From assembly GCA_938004315.1 (NCBI GenBank), contig CALKWG010000016.1, forward strand, positions 1-8,195: a stretch of 8,195 nt of DNA. The letters are read 5' to 3'. Below, in pieces: positions 6,821 through 8,195 of this stretch. The position numbers and the translations under genes were made by a program. The DNA comes from an uncultured Spirochaetaceae bacterium. GTDB taxonomy: Bacteria > Spirochaetota > Spirochaetia > Treponematales > UBA12059. The notes below the pieces were generated by a model. It worked only from the letters and a program-made list of their open reading frames with translations, ran no database searches and was not told the DNA's origin. Numbering within the stretch: the stretch's first letter is position 1; every line of letters starts with the position of its first letter.

Positions 6821-6849
6821 CTGACGCTACGTTAAAAAAGCAGTACTAT
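6821..6849 (+). promoter_or_regulatory. Promoter for the Na+/Ca2+ exchanger gene
   Basis: CTGACG (6821-6826), a 17-bp spacer holding an A-run, and TACTAT (6844-6849) form a reasonable sigma70 promoter. The -10 ends only 10 bases before the ATG at 6860, so transcription would begin about 3-4 bases before the start codon. No SD is present in the remaining bases, which is consistent with a leaderless or nearly leaderless message. Confidence 0.5.
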
Positions 6850-6859
6850 AAGCTACGAT

Positions 6860-7840
6860 ATGAACGAACTTCTGCTGTTCGGCGCGGCCGTGCTCGGCGG
6901 CCTCGTCGCCTTGGTCTGGAGCGCCGGGCTCTTCGTGGACGGGGCGGCTTCCTTGGCCAAGATCTTGGGCCTGCCGACCCTGCTCATCGGCATGGTGATC
7001 GTCGGCTTCGGCACGTCGATGCCCGAGCTGACGGTGTCCGCGCTCTCCGCCGCGGCCGGCTCGCCGGCCATAGCCTTAGGCAACGCGGTCGGCTCCAATA
7101 TCGTAAACATCGGCCTTATCCTAGGCCTCACGGCTGTGATAAAGCCTATCGCGGTCGCCTCGACTATCGTGCGCCGGGAGCTGCCCGTCCTGCTCGGGGT
7201 GAGCGCTGTAGGCGGGCTCTTCTTCATAGACGGCGCTTTGTCGCGCTGGGAAGCGGGCCTGTTCCTGGCTCTGTTCGGGGCGATCATGGGCCTGACGATT
7301 CGGACCGCGCTGCGCGGCAAGGGCGACGAGCTGGAGGCGGAGTACACCGAGAATTTGTCGGCGAAGCGCATGGGGCCTATCAAGGCCGCCGGGGCGACGC
7401 TGTTCGGCCTGGCGGTCCTCGTGCTGTCGTCGCGGGCCCTCGTGTGGGGGGCGGTGGGCATAGCGCGGGGCTTGGGCTTAAGCGAGCTCGTGATCGGGCT
7501 TACGATCGTAGCGCTGGGTACCTCTTTGCCCGAGTTGGCTTCCTCTATCGCGGCTGCCCGCAAGGGCGAGCATGACTTGGCGCTGGGTAACGTGATCGGG
7601 TCGAACTTCTTTAATACGCTGGCGGTAATAGGGCTCGCCGGGGCGATTCGGCCTATCGAGGCCGACAAGGCGGCCCTGGCGCGCGACTGGGGCGTGATGC
7701 TCGGATTGACGGCAGTGCTACTCGTCATGGGTATGGGCGTGAAGCGCCCGGGGCGGATTAACCGCTTCGAAGGAGCGGCGCTGATCATACTCTATGCCGC
7801 CTACATTTTGGTCGTCGCGACCGCGCCCGGCGCGGCCTAG
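6860..7840 (+). CDS. Calcium/sodium antiporter, CaCA superfamily (YrbG type)
   Basis: A 326-residue inner-membrane exchanger with about 10 predicted membrane segments in two homologous halves. Alpha repeat 1 is GTSMPELTVS (51-60) plus ALGNAVGSNIVNIG (72-85); alpha repeat 2 is GTSLPELASS (220-229) plus ALGNVIGSNFFN (241-252). The acidic residues E56 and E225 in the two PEL motifs match the ion-binding glutamates known in archaeal NCX. The central loop (about 152-172, KGDELEAEYTENLSAKR) is hydrophilic and short, as in bacterial members. The family exchanges Na+ (or H+) for Ca2+, and the direction here is not proven. Length is normal for YrbG-type proteins. ATG 6860-6862 is chosen because the protein begins at the first membrane helix, as relatives do, although no SD precedes it. 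The gene is alone on its strand and divergent from the YeiH-type gene. Confidence 0.95.
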   Translation: MNELLLFGAAVLGGLVALVWSAGLFVDGAASLAKILGLPTLLIGMVIVGFGTSMPELTVSALSAAAGSPAIALGNAVGSNIVNIGLILGLTAVIKPIAVASTIVRRELPVLLGVSAVGGLFFIDGALSRWEAGLFLALFGAIMGLTIRTALRGKGDELEAEYTENLSAKRMGPIKAAGATLFGLAVLVLSSRALVWGAVGIARGLGLSELVIGLTIVALGTSLPELASSIAAARKGEHDLALGNVIGSNFFNTLAVIGLAGAIRPIEADKAALARDWGVMLGLTAVLLVMGMGVKRPGRINRFEGAALIILYAAYILVVATAPGAA

Positions 7841-7858
7841 GCGTAGGCCTCGAGCCGG

Positions 7859-7898
7859 CCAAGGCGCTCGACCTTGGGGCGACGCGGCGTCCGTTTTT
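7859..7898 (+). terminator. Possible intrinsic terminator of the exchanger gene
   Basis: CCAAGG (7859-7864) pairs with CCTTGG (7872-7877) around a 7-base loop. A second small stem, GACG (7881-7884) with CGTC (7888-7891), is followed two bases later by TTTTT (7894-7898). A further T-run lies at 7913-7917. The second stem is short, so termination efficiency is doubtful, but the location just after the stop codon and before new promoters fits. Confidence 0.4.
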
Positions 7899-7932
7899 AA
7901 TGACGCGACGGTGTTTTTAACGCCTTCTTCTC

Positions 7933-7961
7933 TTGACATTCAGGCGTTCCCTGCGTAGTAT
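7933..7961 (+). promoter_or_regulatory. Strong sigma70 promoter P1
   Basis: A perfect -35 TTGACA (7933-7938), a 17-bp spacer and TAGTAT (7956-7961) point off the right edge. T/A-rich bases (two TTTTTAA runs within 40 bp upstream) could act as UP-like elements. The bases after the -10 (CTCCTTCGCGCC) are GC-rich, as in discriminators of growth-regulated promoters. No gene starts in the next 95 bases. Confidence 0.75.
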
Positions 7962-8055
7962 CTCCTTCGCGCCGAGCGCTTGTCCGATGAGCCTTAGGGC
8001 TTAAGAAGACGGTGCGCGGCCCGCAGACGAATCAAGCCGTTTCTAACAAAATCGC

Positions 8056-8084
8056 TTGACAGAAATGCGAAAGCGCGCTATAAA
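8056..8084 (+). promoter_or_regulatory. Strong sigma70 promoter P2
   Basis: A perfect -35 TTGACA (8056-8061), a 17-bp spacer and TATAAA (8079-8084) in the same direction as P1, 123 bp downstream. The discriminator GTGCGCCGCGCC is entirely GC apart from one T. AACAAAA lies just upstream of the -35. This is the best promoter in the window. Tandem arrangement, spacing and discriminators resemble P1/P2 of stable RNA operons; that reading is inference. Confidence 0.8.
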
Positions 8085-8195
8085 GTGCGCCGCGCCTAAC
8101 GGAAGGCGGCGTGCAGTAAATGCGCGTAGAGAACGGGTGGTTGGCACGGAATGTGCTGGCAGGCCGGTTCGGGTGATCTTACACAGTGCTAGGGA
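8085..8195 (+). other. 5' leader of an off-window transcript
   Basis: From the expected P2 start near 8091 to the window end I find no convincing gene, tRNA or rRNA start. A stem-loop is possible right at the 5' end: GCGCCT-like bases 8093-8097 pair with 8104-8108, extended beyond a 2-base internal loop to 8087-8114 if transcription starts earlier. An 18-codon frame (8120-8176) has no properly spaced SD. The leader would be at least 100 bases long. It could be an rRNA leader, a structured UTR or the body of a small RNA. Confidence 0.4.

Noticed and set aside
6853..7788. 311-codon open frame antisense to the exchanger
   Set aside because: It mirrors a clear CaCA gene with intact alpha repeats. 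Its product is a low-complexity Pro/Ser/Ala/Arg sequence typical of a shadow frame in GC-rich DNA.
8120..8176. 18-codon frame in the leader after P2, a possible leader peptide
   Set aside because: No well-spaced SD, no run of a single regulatory amino acid and no attenuator seen before the window ends.
8146..8195. GGTTCGGGT as a possible tRNA T-arm
   Set aside because: The flanking bases do not pair into a T stem and no acceptor, D or anticodon arms could be placed.

Overview
The window is GC-rich bacterial DNA with clear sigma70-type promoters (TTGACA, 17 bp, TATAAA or TAGTAT) and a mixture of SD-led and apparently SD-poor starts. Nothing fixes the taxon. The Rpn-type nuclease remnant with an EGRL/EGKL-repeat tail, the relaxed lipobox-like signal peptide and the multi-domain cyclase would fit a GC-rich spirochaete, but this is a weak guess.

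Layout. Positions 1-1410 are an accessory, decayed zone. They hold a broken Rpn/PD-(D/E)XK nuclease gene (minus strand, 906 to 165), framed by two exact copies of a 55-bp sequence (1-55 and 915-969). They also hold a stub resembling the IS21 IstA helix-turn-helix (1113-1241, plus) and an AT-rich gene-free stretch (about 1310-1410). From 6625 down to 1411 four genes run on the minus strand: a YeiH-type membrane transporter, a 936-residue class III adenylate cyclase fused to a STAND/NB-ARC-like ATPase and TPR repeats, an unrecognised exported protein that starts 29 bp after the cyclase stop, and a HIT-family nucleotide hydrolase. A promoter-like element precedes the transporter, and a weaker one may separately serve the cyclase group.

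The 234-bp divergent region (6626-6859) carries a minus promoter for the transporter, a plus promoter for the next gene and two strong inverted repeats between them. A YrbG-type sodium/calcium exchanger (6860-7840, plus) follows; its mRNA appears almost leaderless. After a possible terminator, the right edge has two tandem near-consensus promoters, 123 bp apart, with GC-rich discriminators. They drive a transcript whose gene lies mostly outside the window; a stable RNA operon is one reading.

The main working unit is the cyclase and its exported partner: cytoplasmic ATP sensing and cAMP production (predicted from intact catalytic residues) translationally close to an envelope protein of unknown role. 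No clear new defence or mobile system is visible. The best leads are the repeat-flanked Rpn locus at the left edge, the cyclase/exported-protein pair, and the unexplained strong promoters at the right edge.
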